From NCBI GenBank assembly GCA_017521965.1, contig JAFXAY010000096.1, positions 1 to 64,000 on the forward strand: 64,000 nucleotides of DNA, given 5' to 3'. Below are positions 9,243 to 17,599 of this stretch, piece by piece (the stretch's first letter is position 1; the number at the start of each line of letters is the position of its first letter). The notes below the pieces were generated by a model that searched no databases, was not told where the DNA came from, and saw nothing but the letters and a program-made list of their open reading frames with translations. The stretch comes from Tidjanibacter sp. GTDB lineage: Bacteria; Bacteroidota; Bacteroidia; Bacteroidales; Rikenellaceae. Both the position numbers and the translations under genes were made by a program.

Positions 9243-9268
9243 CTATTATAAAGACACAGGTAGTTGGT

Positions 9269-10396
9269 CTATCTGCCGGCGTACATCTTCTCGTAGTACT
9301 TCTCGTACTCGCCACTTGTAACATTGTCGAGCCACTCCTGGTTGTCGAGATACCAACGCACGGTCTTCTCGATACCCTCCTCGAATTGCAGACTTGGCTC
9401 CCAGCCGAGTTCGTCTTTGAGTTTGGTGGAGTCGATAGCGTAGCGCAAGTCGTGGCCTGCACGGTCGGTAACGTAGGTAATCAGTTTCTCGCTCTCGCCC
9501 TCGGGGTTGCCAATCAAGCGGTCCACGGTGCGGATAATCACCTTAATCAGGTCGATATTCTTCCACTCATTGAAGCCACCGATGTTGTAGGTATCGGCAA
9601 TCTTGCCCTCGTGGAAGATGGTGTCGATAGCTCTTGCGTGGTCAACCACATAGAGCCAATCGCGCACATTTTCGCCCTTGCCATATACGGGCAGAGGTTT
9701 ACCGTGGCGGATATTGTTGATAAAGAGAGGTATCAACTTCTCGGGGAACTGATAGGGACCATAGTTATTCGAGCAGTTGGTCACGATAGTGGGCAGACCG
9801 TAGGTGTCGTGGAAGGCACGCACAAAGTGGTCGCTCGATGCCTTACTTGCCGAATAGGGGCTATGGGGGTTATACTTGGTATCCTCGTAGAAGAAATCTT
9901 TACCGTAGGCCATATGGTGCTCACTCGACGAAGCGGTAGTGGTAAATGGAGGCTCAACACCCTCGGGGTGAGTGAGTTCCAATGCGCCATATACCTCGTC
10001 GGTCGAGATGTGGTAGAAGCGTTTACCCTCCCACTCACCGTTCCAATACTCCTTAGCAGCCTGCAAGAGGCTCAGAGTACCGAGCACGTTGGTCTTAGCG
10101 AAGGTGAAGGGGTCTTTGATGGAGCGGTCAACGTGGCTCTCAGCAGCCAGATGGATAACACCATCAATCTCATACTTACGGAAAATCTCCATCACCTTAT
10201 CGATGTCGCAGATATCGCAACGCTCGAAGAAGTAGTTGGGTTTATCCTCGATATCGGAGAGATTGGCAAGGTTACCCGCATAGGTAAGCTTGTCGAGGTT
10301 TACAATACGGTAGTCTGGGTACTTGTTAACAAACAGACGTACAACGTGGCTGCCAATAAAGCCTGCACCACCGGTAATCAGGATGTTTTTACTCAT
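9269..10396 (-). CDS. rfbB: dTDP-glucose 4,6-dehydratase
   Basis: The 375-residue SDR enzyme has the NAD-binding GGAGFIG (9-15), STDEVYG, and the YSASK catalytic Tyr-Lys pair. HLAAESHVDRS and a C-terminal RAGHDLRYAID segment are typical of RmlB/RfbB. It converts dTDP-glucose to the 4-keto-6-deoxy sugar, the first committed step to dTDP-rhamnose and related deoxysugars for surface glycans. The other rml genes are not in the window. It follows udk by 38 bases and may be the last gene of an ftsE-gyrB-udk-rfbB run. Confidence 0.95.
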   Translation of the reverse strand: MSKNILITGGAGFIGSHVVRLFVNKYPDYRIVNLDKLTYAGNLANLSDIEDKPNYFFERCDICDIDKVMEIFRKYEIDGVIHLAAESHVDRSIKDPFTFAKTNVLGTLSLLQAAKEYWNGEWEGKRFYHISTDEVYGALELTHPEGVEPPFTTTASSSEHHMAYGKDFFYEDTKYNPHSPYSASKASSDHFVRAFHDTYGLPTIVTNCSNNYGPYQFPEKLIPLFINNIRHGKPLPVYGKGENVRDWLYVVDHARAIDTIFHEGKIADTYNIGGFNEWKNIDLIKVIIRTVDRLIGNPEGESEKLITYVTDRAGHDLRYAIDSTKLKDELGWEPSLQFEEGIEKTVRWYLDNQEWLDNVTSGEYEKYYEKMYAGR

Positions 10397-10434
10397 AATA
10401 ATACGTTTTTAGTTCGAGGGTAACTAATTATTCT

Positions 10435-11052
10435 CTATTTTGCTATCAGCGATTTGATATTCTCAATCAGCATACCTACTGCCACAGAGTTGAAACCGCC
10501 TTCGGGGATAATCACGTCGGCATACTTCTTCGAAGGCTCAACAAACTCTTCGTGCATTGGTTTCACAGTGTCGATATACTGATTAATCACCGACTCCATA
10601 GTTCGGCCACGCTCCTGCACATCGCGCAGAATACGACGCGCCAAACGCACATCGGCATCGGTATCTACAAAGACCTTGATATCCATCATATCGCGCAAAT
10701 CCTTATTCTCGAAGATGAGGATACCATCGACAATCACCACTCTCGAAGGCTTGACATCAACCCACTCGTCGGTACGGTTGTGCTCCACAAAGGAGTAAAC
10801 GGGGTGCTTGATAGGCACACCACTCTTCAAGGCTTTGAGGTGCTCCACCATCATATCGGTATCGAAGGCCTGCGGATGGTCGTAGTTGAGTTTGCAACGC
10901 TCCTCGTAGGTGAGGTTAGTGTAGCCTTTGTAGTAGTAGTCGTGGCAGAGGGTCACAACGTCGCTCTCGGCAAAAGCCGATTGCAGGCAACGCACCAAGG
11001 TACTCTTACCCGAGCCCGTACCACCTGCTACGCCGATAATTGTTACTTCCAT
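10435..11052 (-). CDS. udk: Uridine kinase
   Basis: This 205-residue protein has the P-loop GGTGSGKS (10-17), HDYYY and YDHPQAFDTD, all classic for uridine/cytidine kinase. It phosphorylates uridine and cytidine in pyrimidine salvage. A lid-like segment RRILRDVQERGR follows. It lies 33 bases after gyrB on the same strand. Confidence 0.95.
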   Translation of the reverse strand: MEVTIIGVAGGTGSGKSTLVRCLQSAFAESDVVTLCHDYYYKGYTNLTYEERCKLNYDHPQAFDTDMMVEHLKALKSGVPIKHPVYSFVEHNRTDEWVDVKPSRVVIVDGILIFENKDLRDMMDIKVFVDTDADVRLARRILRDVQERGRTMESVINQYIDTVKPMHEEFVEPSKKYADVIIPEGGFNSVAVGMLIENIKSLIAK

Positions 11053-11085
11053 TGCTGATATAGTTTTCTGGTTAGTATTTCACTC

Positions 11086-13029
11086 TTATGCGTCGATATT
11101 AGCATACTTAGCGTTGCGCTCGATGAACTCCTTGCGAGGCTCAACATCGTCGCCCATCAACATCGAGAAGATACGGTCGGCTTCGGCAGCGTTCTCGATG
11201 GTCACCTGACGCAGGATGCGGGTTTCGGGGTCCATAGTGGTCTCCCAGAGCTGCTGTGCATCCATCTCACCAAGACCTTTGTAGCGCTGCACGGTGTAGC
11301 CTCTGCCGCTCTCGGCGATGATTGCATCGCGCTCCTCGTCGCTCCAGCAGTAACGCTTCTTATTGCCACTCTTCACACAATAGAGAGGAGGTGTAGCGAT
11401 ATAGATATGGCCAAGCTCGATGAGGTCCTTCATCTTGCGGAAGAAGAAGGTGAGCATCAGGGTAGCAATGTGACTACCATCGACATCGGCATCGGTCATA
11501 ATGATAATCTTACCGTAGCGCAACTTCTCGATATTGAGAGCCTTGCTGTCCTCCTTAGTACCAATCGACACACCAAGTGCGGTGTACATATTGCGGATCT
11601 CCTCGTTCTCCAACATACGGTGGTCCTGAGCCTTCTCCACGTTGAGAATTTTACCACGCAGAGGCATAATAGCCTGATAGGTACGGTCGCGGCCCTGCTT
11701 TGCAGTACCACCTGCCGAGTCACCCTCGACGAAGAATATCTCAGCCTTGTCGCGCTCTCTCGACGAGCAGTCGGCCAACTTACCGGGCAGACCCGAGCCC
11801 GAAAGCACGGTCTTGCGCTGTACGAGTTCGCGTGCGTGACGAGCAGCGTGACGAGCAGTAGCAGCCAAAACTACCTTATCGACAATAGCCTTTGCATCTT
11901 TCGGGTGCTCCTCCAAGTAGAGGGTCAGCGCCGAAGCGATAGCCTGATCCACTGCGGGAGCCACCTCACCATTACCGAGTTTGGTCTTGGTCTGACCCTC
12001 AAACTGAGGCTCAGCAACCTTCACCGAGATAACAGCGGTCAGACCCTCACGGAAGTCGTCACCATTAATCTCAAATTTGAGTTTGGCGAGCATACCCGAC
12101 TCCTCGGCATATTTCTTCAAGGTACGGGTCAATGCACGACGGAAACCGGTCAGGTGGGTACCACCCTCGATAGTGTTGATGTTATTAACGTAGGAGTGAA
12201 CATTTTCCGAGAAACTATCGTTGTACTGCATAGCCACCTCCACGGGGATACCCTTCTCCTCAGTTTCGATGTAGATGCTGTGCTCGATAATAGCGTTACG
12301 ATTGGCATCGAGATACTCCACAAACTCCTTCAAACCCTCCTCCGAGTAGAAGTGGTTGTGCAGAGGTTTGCCCTCCTCATCTACCTCACGCATATCGGTC
12401 AGATGGAGCGACACACCCTTATTGAGGTAGGCAAGTTCGCGCAGGCGGGCAGCCAAAACTTCGTAATTGTATATAGTTTCAGTAAAAATCTCATCATCGG
12501 GCTTAAAGGTGATAGTGGTACCAGTGCGATTGGTCTCACCCACAATCATCAACTCCGAGGTGGGAGCACCCTTGCTGTAAGTCTGGCGGTAGATTTTACC
12601 ATCGCGATGCACCTCTGCTATAAGTTTATTGGAGAGAGCATTCACACACGACACACCTACACCGTGCAGACCACCCGACACCTTATAGGAGCCTTTGTTG
12701 AACTTACCACCGGCGTGGAGCACAGTGAGCACCACCTCCAAAGCCGACTTACCCTCCTGCTCGTGCATATCGACGGGGATACCACGACCGTCGTCCTCGA
12801 CAGTGATAGAGTTGTCGGTATTGATAGTCACGTTGATATCGTGGCAATAGCCTGCCAGAGCCTCGTCGATAGAGTTATCGACTACCTCATATACCAAGTG
12901 GTGCAGACCGCGAACACCGATATCGCCAATATACATAGCAGGGCGCTTACGCACTGCTTCCAGACCTTCCAAAACCTGAATACTCGACGCCGAGTACTCT
13001 TGCTGTTTTTTCTCTTCCAAATTTTCCAT
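11086..13029 (-). CDS. gyrB: DNA gyrase subunit B
   Basis: The 647-residue type II topoisomerase ATPase subunit has RKRPAMYIGD near residue 30 and the GHKL ATP site with VVDNSIDEALAG and DDGRGIP. GGLHGVGVS, the TOPRIM segment VEGDSAGG and MTDADVDGSHI follow, then a C-terminal RYKGLGEMD. Length (about 650) and the motif set favour GyrB over ParE. It introduces negative supercoils with GyrA, which is not in the window. Confidence 0.95.
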   Translation of the reverse strand: MENLEEKKQQEYSASSIQVLEGLEAVRKRPAMYIGDIGVRGLHHLVYEVVDNSIDEALAGYCHDINVTINTDNSITVEDDGRGIPVDMHEQEGKSALEVVLTVLHAGGKFNKGSYKVSGGLHGVGVSCVNALSNKLIAEVHRDGKIYRQTYSKGAPTSELMIVGETNRTGTTITFKPDDEIFTETIYNYEVLAARLRELAYLNKGVSLHLTDMREVDEEGKPLHNHFYSEEGLKEFVEYLDANRNAIIEHSIYIETEEKGIPVEVAMQYNDSFSENVHSYVNNINTIEGGTHLTGFRRALTRTLKKYAEESGMLAKLKFEINGDDFREGLTAVISVKVAEPQFEGQTKTKLGNGEVAPAVDQAIASALTLYLEEHPKDAKAIVDKVVLAATARHAARHARELVQRKTVLSGSGLPGKLADCSSRERDKAEIFFVEGDSAGGTAKQGRDRTYQAIMPLRGKILNVEKAQDHRMLENEEIRNMYTALGVSIGTKEDSKALNIEKLRYGKIIIMTDADVDGSHIATLMLTFFFRKMKDLIELGHIYIATPPLYCVKSGNKKRYCWSDEERDAIIAESGRGYTVQRYKGLGEMDAQQLWETTMDPETRILRQVTIENAAEADRIFSMLMGDDVEPRKEFIERNAKYANIDA

Positions 13030-13060
13030 CTTTTATTTATGTGTTTTACTCTTCTCTATT

Positions 13061-13792
13061 CTACTCGCCAAACAACTGCTTAACATCCAACTCCTCGATG
13101 TGTCCCTTTGCGAAACGGATTGTTCGGGCAGGGAAGAGTTCGAGGTTGGATATGTTGTGAGTTGACATAATGATAGCGCAACCGCTTCGTGTAATACGAC
13201 GGAACAGCTCCATAATCTCGTCCGACGATGCAGGGTCGAGGTTACCGGTAGGCTCATCTGCGAGGATAATTTTAGGGTCGTTCACCAAGGCACGAGCAAT
13301 GGTCAGTCGTTGCTGTTCACCACCCGAGAGTTCGTAGGGCATCTTGTAGGCTTTGTGTTGCAGGCCGACAACGCCCAACACCGACTCGATACGCTGACGA
13401 ATCTTCACCTCATCGCGCCAACCTGTGGCACGCATAACGTAGTGCAGATTCTGGAAGGCGTTTCTGTCGGTCAGCAACTGACAATCCTGAAAGACGATAC
13501 CGATACTGCGACGCAACTGCTGGATATCTTTGCGGCGAAGTGTGCGCAGGTCAAATCCTGCAATCTCACCCTCGCCCTCCAAGAGTGGCAACTCGGCATA
13601 GAGAGTGCGGAGCAGCGAACTCTTGCCACTACCCACACGACCGATAAAATAGACCATCTCGCCCTCGCTGACGGTCAGATTTACATCCGACAACACCTCC
13701 TCGCCTCGTCTGCGTGACGAGCGCGACCAAGGTGTCTGCGAGTGGAAAACACTCACTCCGCGAAGACGAATTACACTCTCTTTCTCGTTCAT
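13061..13792 (-). CDS. ftsE: FtsE-like ABC transporter ATPase
   Basis: This 243-residue ABC ATPase has Walker [10 protein letters not shown], signature LSGGEQQR and Walker [24 protein letters not shown] fits the FtsE/LolD clade, and the G-R-V-G-S-G-K-S Walker A is FtsE-like. With FtsX it would activate cell-wall hydrolysis at the division site, but no ftsX is adjacent, so the name is a best fit. The ATG at 13792 is preferred over an upstream in-frame codon because it follows the -7 box and gives the usual N-terminus. gyrB starts 31 bases downstream. Confidence 0.8.
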   Translation of the reverse strand: MNEKESVIRLRGVSVFHSQTPWSRSSRRRGEEVLSDVNLTVSEGEMVYFIGRVGSGKSSLLRTLYAELPLLEGEGEIAGFDLRTLRRKDIQQLRRSIGIVFQDCQLLTDRNAFQNLHYVMRATGWRDEVKIRQRIESVLGVVGLQHKAYKMPYELSGGEQQRLTIARALVNDPKIILADEPTGNLDPASSDEIMELFRRITRSGCAIIMSTHNISNLELFPARTIRFAKGHIEELDVKQLFGE

Positions 13793-13816
13793 TTTTGGTG
13801 AATCACTAAAAACAAA

Positions 13817-13824
13817 CAAAGATA
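13817..13824 (-). promoter_or_regulatory. -7 box of ftsE
   Basis: Minus-strand TATCTTTG lies 24 bases before the ftsE start. The nearest TTG is 23 nt upstream, slightly long for the consensus. Confidence 0.5.
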
Positions 13825-13854
13825 CAAATTCTTCTCGAAATATACACCAAAAAA

Positions 13855-13897
13855 ACGTAGTAAAAACGCCCTAATTATTAGAGTTTTTTTACTACGT
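13855..13897. terminator. Terminator after trpB
   Basis: ACGTAGTAAAAA (13855-13866) pairs with the T-run plus ACTACGT (13884-13897). The stem is long and AT-rich and lies just past the trpB stop at 13928. A possible second arrangement on the plus strand makes direction ambiguous. Confidence 0.6.
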
Positions 13898-13927
13898 AAA
13901 AAAAGATTGACCCAAGTCGGTCGGAAA

Positions 13928-15298
13928 CTACAAGAGCCCCACCCTCTTTTGCGACGCCTCAATACTGCGAGCAATCTCCTCGGCCGAGAGCGACGAATCG
14001 CCAAGAGCACCGGAGAGGTATTGGTCGTAGGAGTACATATCTACCATACCGTGGCCCGAGAGGTTAAACAATATAGTCTTCTGCACCCCCTCCTCTTTGG
14101 CTTGGAGCGCCTCGCGGACAGCCACAGCAATAGCGTGTGCCGACTCAGGAGCAGGCACAATGCCCTCAGTACGGGCAAAGGCCAAAGCAGCCGCAAATGT
14201 TTCGAGTTGGTCAACCGATTGAGCCTCGATAAGGCCATCTTTAAGTAGTTGACTTACAGTACTTCCCGCACCGTGATAGCGCAGACCGCCGGCGTGAATA
14301 TCGGCGGGGTGGAAGGTGTGGCCGAGGGTGTACATCGGCACCAGCGGGGTGATACCTGCCGAGTCGCCAAAGTCGTAGCAGAGTTTTCCGCGAGTCAGTT
14401 TCGGACACGATGCAGGCTCCACCGCCACAATGCGCATCTTTGCCCCCTCGGTCAAGTTCTTACGCAGGAAGGGGAAGCCCAGACCCGCAAAGTTACTACC
14501 ACCACCAAAGCAACCAATAACAACATCGGGCATCTCCCCTGCCATCTCCATTTGCAGCACAGCCTCCTCGCCGATAATGGTCTGGTGGAGCACCACGTGG
14601 TTCATCACACTACCCAGACAGTAGCGGGTGGTTTCGGGGTTCTTGATTGCCAACTCTACCGCCTCCGAGATAGCCATACCGAGCGTTCCCGAGCAATCAG
14701 GCTCTTCGGCAAGCACCGAGCGACCATACTCGGTCAGCTCACTCGGCGAGGGGACAACATTGCCACCCCACACGTTCATCAGCAACTTACGATAGGGCTT
14801 TTGATTGTAGCTCACCCTCACCATAAATATCTGAGCTGTCTGCCCGAAGATATTGGTGGCGTGGGCCAAGGCTGTACCCCACTGACCGCCACCTGTTTCG
14901 GTAGTCAGGTGGGTGATGCCCTCAATGTGGTTGTAGTAGGCCTGCGGAATCGCGGTATTGGGCTTGTGCGACCCCACGGGCGAGGTACTCTCGTTCTTGA
15001 AGTAGATGTGAGCGGGGGTATCGAGCAACTTCTCCAACCCGTACGCTCTAACCAGCGGAGTGCAACGCCACAAACGATAGAGTTCTCTTACTCGGTCGGG
15101 TATCTCGATAAAACGCTCGGTCGAAAGTTCCTGCTCGGCAATGGAGCGGGCAAAGATATGACTGAGGTCATCGACCGTAACGGGCTGATGACTTTTGGGG
15201 TCGAGCAACGGAGCAGGACGGTTGGGCATATCGGCCACAACATTATACCACGCACTGGGTATCTGCTTGTCGCTTAGGAGAAACTTCTTTTCGTTCAT
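13928..15298 (-). CDS. trpB: Tryptophan synthase beta chain, TrpB2 type
   Basis: The product has 456 residues, longer than the usual TrpB1 (about 400). The PLP lysine is K112 in SHKPNTA, the catalytic glutamate E134 lies in TETGGGQWG, the PLP-phosphate loop is GGGSN (265-269), and LSGHG is near the C-terminus. The long N-terminus and the motif spellings match the TrpB2 class. It condenses indole with serine to make tryptophan. It stands alone, with no trpA or other trp gene, so it may salvage free indole. A complete tryptophan attenuator precedes it (15330-15535), which independently supports the role. Confidence 0.93.
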   Translation of the reverse strand: MNEKKFLLSDKQIPSAWYNVVADMPNRPAPLLDPKSHQPVTVDDLSHIFARSIAEQELSTERFIEIPDRVRELYRLWRCTPLVRAYGLEKLLDTPAHIYFKNESTSPVGSHKPNTAIPQAYYNHIEGITHLTTETGGGQWGTALAHATNIFGQTAQIFMVRVSYNQKPYRKLLMNVWGGNVVPSPSELTEYGRSVLAEEPDCSGTLGMAISEAVELAIKNPETTRYCLGSVMNHVVLHQTIIGEEAVLQMEMAGEMPDVVIGCFGGGSNFAGLGFPFLRKNLTEGAKMRIVAVEPASCPKLTRGKLCYDFGDSAGITPLVPMYTLGHTFHPADIHAGGLRYHGAGSTVSQLLKDGLIEAQSVDQLETFAAALAFARTEGIVPAPESAHAIAVAVREALQAKEEGVQKTILFNLSGHGMVDMYSYDQYLSGALGDSSLSAEEIARSIEASQKRVGLL

Positions 15299-15329
15299 AA
15301 CTGCACTCTGTTAATTTTGAAACTGATAT

Positions 15330-15370
15330 AAAAAAAAATGACCGCTGCTTACACTATGTAAACAACGGGC
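15330..15370 (-). terminator. Attenuator terminator in trpB leader
   Basis: On the minus strand an 11-bp stem (15368-15358 with 15352-15342, two G-U pairs, loop of 5) is followed at once by a U-rich run at 15338-15330. This is a strong intrinsic terminator located 32 bases before the trpB start codon, inside its own leader. Confidence 0.85.
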
Positions 15371-15423
15371 CAACACAAATCTAAATACCACTATACGCAA
15401 CCTTCCACGCTCATTGTTTACAT
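15356..15423 (-). promoter_or_regulatory. Antiterminator pairing of trpB leader
   Basis: ATGTAAACAA (minus strand, 15423-15414, containing the last codon and stop of the leader peptide) is perfectly complementary over 10 bp to TTGTTTACAT (15365-15356). That second arm overlaps the 5' arm of the terminator, so the two structures exclude each other. A further 8-bp pair joins 15466-15459 and 15405-15398. A ribosome stalled on the Trp codons would leave ATGTAAACAA free; one reaching the stop codon would cover it. Confidence 0.85.
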
Positions 15424-15474
15424 CTCCGACAATGTGCGCCACCACCAATAGGTATTACGAAGGTTGTTCTGCAT
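15418..15474 (-). CDS. Tryptophan leader peptide of trpB
   Basis: This 18-codon frame encodes MQNNLRNTYWWWRTLSEM, with three consecutive Trp codons (15447-15439). It lies downstream of a consensus promoter, and its stop codon falls inside the antiterminator arm. The arrangement is that of trpL-type attenuation peptides: scarcity of charged tRNA-Trp stalls the ribosome at WWW. The peptide itself need have no other function. It is too short for ordinary gene callers. Confidence 0.85.
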   Translation of the reverse strand: MQNNLRNTYWWWRTLSEM

Positions 15475-15503
15475 AAAAATTGCTTTCTCTCGTATAGTTT
15501 ACA

Positions 15504-15535
15504 CAAATATAGGAATTATACTCCAAACCAACAAA
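15504..15535 (-). promoter_or_regulatory. Promoter of the trpB attenuator unit
   Basis: Minus-strand TTTG (15535-15532), 20 nt, TATATTTG (15511-15504): a perfect Bacteroidota promoter. A start near 15498 gives a leader of about 200 nt before trpB. Confidence 0.85.
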
Positions 15536-15577
15536 TTTTTATTCATCATTTTTCACACCTATTTCTAAGAAACATCC

Positions 15578-15585
15578 TATCTTTG
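15578..15585 (+). promoter_or_regulatory. -7 box of metallophosphoesterase gene
   Basis: TATCTTTG lies 20 bases before the start codon at 15606. The -33 region is T-rich but lacks a clear TTG. Confidence 0.55.
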
Positions 15586-15605
15586 CCACTACTAAACGTA
15601 CGATT

Positions 15606-16784
15606 ATGGTAATTCCGATACTGCTACTCACCATCGCCCTGCTCACAGCATCATTTATAATAGTCTGGCGCAGAGATATATACAAAAGAAGCAAGAGTGT
15701 CCGCCAAATATACAAATGTGGCGCTTGGTTTCTGCCGAGCGTTATTGTGGCCTACATACTTTTTGGTCTTATCCACAAAGGTCCGATGCCCCATTGGTTT
15801 AATGCAGCGTTGGCAATCTACATTTTACTCTTTCTGCTCATCACCGTTTGGGTGGTCACCTACGCCATCGGGCTGCTGCTCGACACAAAGAGGAGCCGAT
15901 GGTGTTGGCGTACAGTTGCAGTAGCGCTGAGTGCGCTCATTACACTCGTTGTGCTCTATGGCTCGCTATGGGAGCGAAAACAGCTGAGGATAGAGGAGGT
16001 TGAGTTGTCATACAACAATCTTCCCGCGGGATTCGACGGTATGCGTATTGCGCTCTTCTCCGATGTGCACCTCTCCTCGATGTATGGCAGCCACCGCATG
16101 GTGGAGAAGATGACCAACAAAATCAACGCTCTCGATGCCGATATTGCCATCTTTGCGGGCGACCTTGTGACAGGCACCACCGAGGAGCTGACACCCGAAT
16201 TTGCCGACCTGCTCGGCTCTATCACTGCTCGATATGGGACTTACTCCGTGCTCGGCAACCACGATATGGGTATCTATGGCGACACCCTGCGAGTGCCACG
16301 CGCTACTGCCATTAAGGAGCTGACCGACAAACAGCACAAAATGGGTTGGCACTTGCTACGCAACGAATACCGACTGCTGACCGCCGACAATGGCGACCAG
16401 ATTGCACTTGTAGGCGTGGACTACCCAGAGGAGATACTCGAACACAGCCACCGCTCACCCGAACTCGCTGAGGACTACGACGGAGTATTCTCCACCCTGC
16501 CCGACTCACTCTTCCGCATCACAATAGCCCACGCCCCGCAGATGTGGGACGGACTGAGGGAGTTGGCGCGCCAGGATTTGACCCTCTCGGGCCACGTTCA
16601 CTCTATGCAGATGAAACTCTTTGGTGTGTCGCCCGCCCAACTCTTCTATAAGCGTTGGAGTGGCCTCTACGAGGAGAACGTGGAGCGCCTCTACATCACC
16701 GACGGTATCGGCAGCGTCGTCGTCCCCGCCCGCATCGGCGCCCCACCAGAAATCACGCTCATCACACTGAGGAGTAAAAAATAG
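15606..16784 (+). CDS. Membrane metallophosphoesterase
   Basis: The product has 392 residues. Four hydrophobic segments lie in the first 120 residues (about 3-20, 40-56, 67-90 and 103-120). A calcineurin-like phosphoesterase domain follows, with FSDVH (D153, H155), GDL near 186, GNHD near 218 and LSGHVHS near 330, the full two-metal motif set. The layout resembles YkuE-like enzymes. It may act on phospholipid or nucleotide head groups at the membrane; the substrate is unknown. It diverges from the trpB leader. Confidence 0.88.
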   Translation: MVIPILLLTIALLTASFIIVWRRDIYKRSKSVRQIYKCGAWFLPSVIVAYILFGLIHKGPMPHWFNAALAIYILLFLLITVWVVTYAIGLLLDTKRSRWCWRTVAVALSALITLVVLYGSLWERKQLRIEEVELSYNNLPAGFDGMRIALFSDVHLSSMYGSHRMVEKMTNKINALDADIAIFAGDLVTGTTEELTPEFADLLGSITARYGTYSVLGNHDMGIYGDTLRVPRATAIKELTDKQHKMGWHLLRNEYRLLTADNGDQIALVGVDYPEEILEHSHRSPELAEDYDGVFSTLPDSLFRITIAHAPQMWDGLRELARQDLTLSGHVHSMQMKLFGVSPAQLFYKRWSGLYEENVERLYITDGIGSVVVPARIGAPPEITLITLRSKK

Positions 16785-16803
16785 TTGTTTTTACAATTGG
16801 TGA

Positions 16804-16834
16804 TTGATAGTTTACTTAAAAAATGATATTTTTG
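16804..16834 (+). promoter_or_regulatory. Promoter in front of 6S-like RNA
   Basis: TTG (16804-16806), 20 nt, TATTTTTG (16827-16834): a full consensus promoter with no coding gene for 300 bases. Its predicted start is near 16840, about 40 nt upstream of the closing stem of the structured RNA. Confidence 0.7.
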
Positions 16835-16880
16835 CCTTATAAATAAACCAAATCAGCCTATGGAGAAATAGCGTATAGTG

Positions 16881-17083
16881 ATACGCAGACTTTAAACATA
16901 CTGGAAAAGCGTTTTTAGTTTTATTCTGTCTACTCAGAAGTTTGGCGACTTAAATAGATTGGCAGGAATAATGCAAAAATGCTCGTGCACTTCGCGCGGG
17001 CTTTTAGTTATTCTGTCAATCGGGCATCGCCAAACGCCTTGGGTAGAGAATACTAATTGCACCGCGTTTTTTTGTCTGCGTAT
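16881..17083 (+). ncRNA. 203-nt rod-shaped RNA, candidate 6S RNA
   Basis: A 10-bp perfect closing stem (16881-16890 with 17074-17083) encloses nested helices. These are 16929-16936 with 17040-17047, 16940-16948 with 17027-17035 (9 bp perfect), 16957-16961 with 17017-17021, 16966-16971 with 17008-17013, and an 8-bp apical stem 16981-16988 with 16994-17001. A large asymmetric bubble lies between the closing stem and the rest. Closing stem, central bubble, long arm and about 200 nt are the 6S RNA architecture. The strand is uncertain: plus has the better promoter, but minus has TAAATTTG (17094-17087) ending right at the closing stem. It occupies the gap 16785-17145. Confidence 0.55.
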
Positions 17084-17145
17084 AAACAAATTTACCTAAG
17101 GTGCAACACTTAACATAAGCAACAGACAATTAGCCATTAACAGAA

Positions 17146-17589
17146 ATGAAAAAAGTATTACTAATTCTATTTACAATTTGCGCAGTACAGACCGCCAAGG
17201 CTCAATATGGTTGGTATATGCCAATGCCAGATCCGGCTTCTTTCGCACAACAGTATATGAACCAATACAACAATCCTACAGAACCTTGGCTCCAACCCTC
17301 AGATCCGAATGCAACATTTGACTACTCTGGATGGATTAACAATTTACCAGCATTACCCTATGTAGAGCCAACACCCAGCTCAAATCCTACACAAAGTTCC
17401 ACACAAGGCACTAACCACAACCACAACAATCAGAGGCCTAAGGATTGCCATATGTGCTATGGCCTTAAAGTATGCCAGACTTGTAATGGCAAAGGTTGGT
17501 TTTACAGTCAATTTGGCACTGACAAACTAGATTGCCCTAACTGTACAGATGGAAAATGTTCAGCATGTGGAGGTAAAGGTCATCTATGA
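17146..17589 (+). CDS. Secreted protein with DnaJ-type zinc-finger cysteines
   Basis: The 147-residue protein has a signal peptide (1 to about 19, ending TAKA). A low-complexity Pro/Asn/Gln/Ser region (20-98) follows, then four CxxC pairs: C101/C104, C110/C113, C130/C133 and C138/C141. The spacing CxxCxGxxxCxxCxGxG resembles the cysteine-rich domain of DnaJ, which binds two zinc ions. The J domain and other chaperone parts are missing. Finding this module on an exported protein is unusual. No family name is known to me. It is AT-rich relative to neighbours and ends just before a strong terminator. Confidence 0.75.
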   Translation: MKKVLLILFTICAVQTAKAQYGWYMPMPDPASFAQQYMNQYNNPTEPWLQPSDPNATFDYSGWINNLPALPYVEPTPSSNPTQSSTQGTNHNHNNQRPKDCHMCYGLKVCQTCNGKGWFYSQFGTDKLDCPNCTDGKCSACGGKGHL

Positions 17590-17599
17590 TAGATAATCA

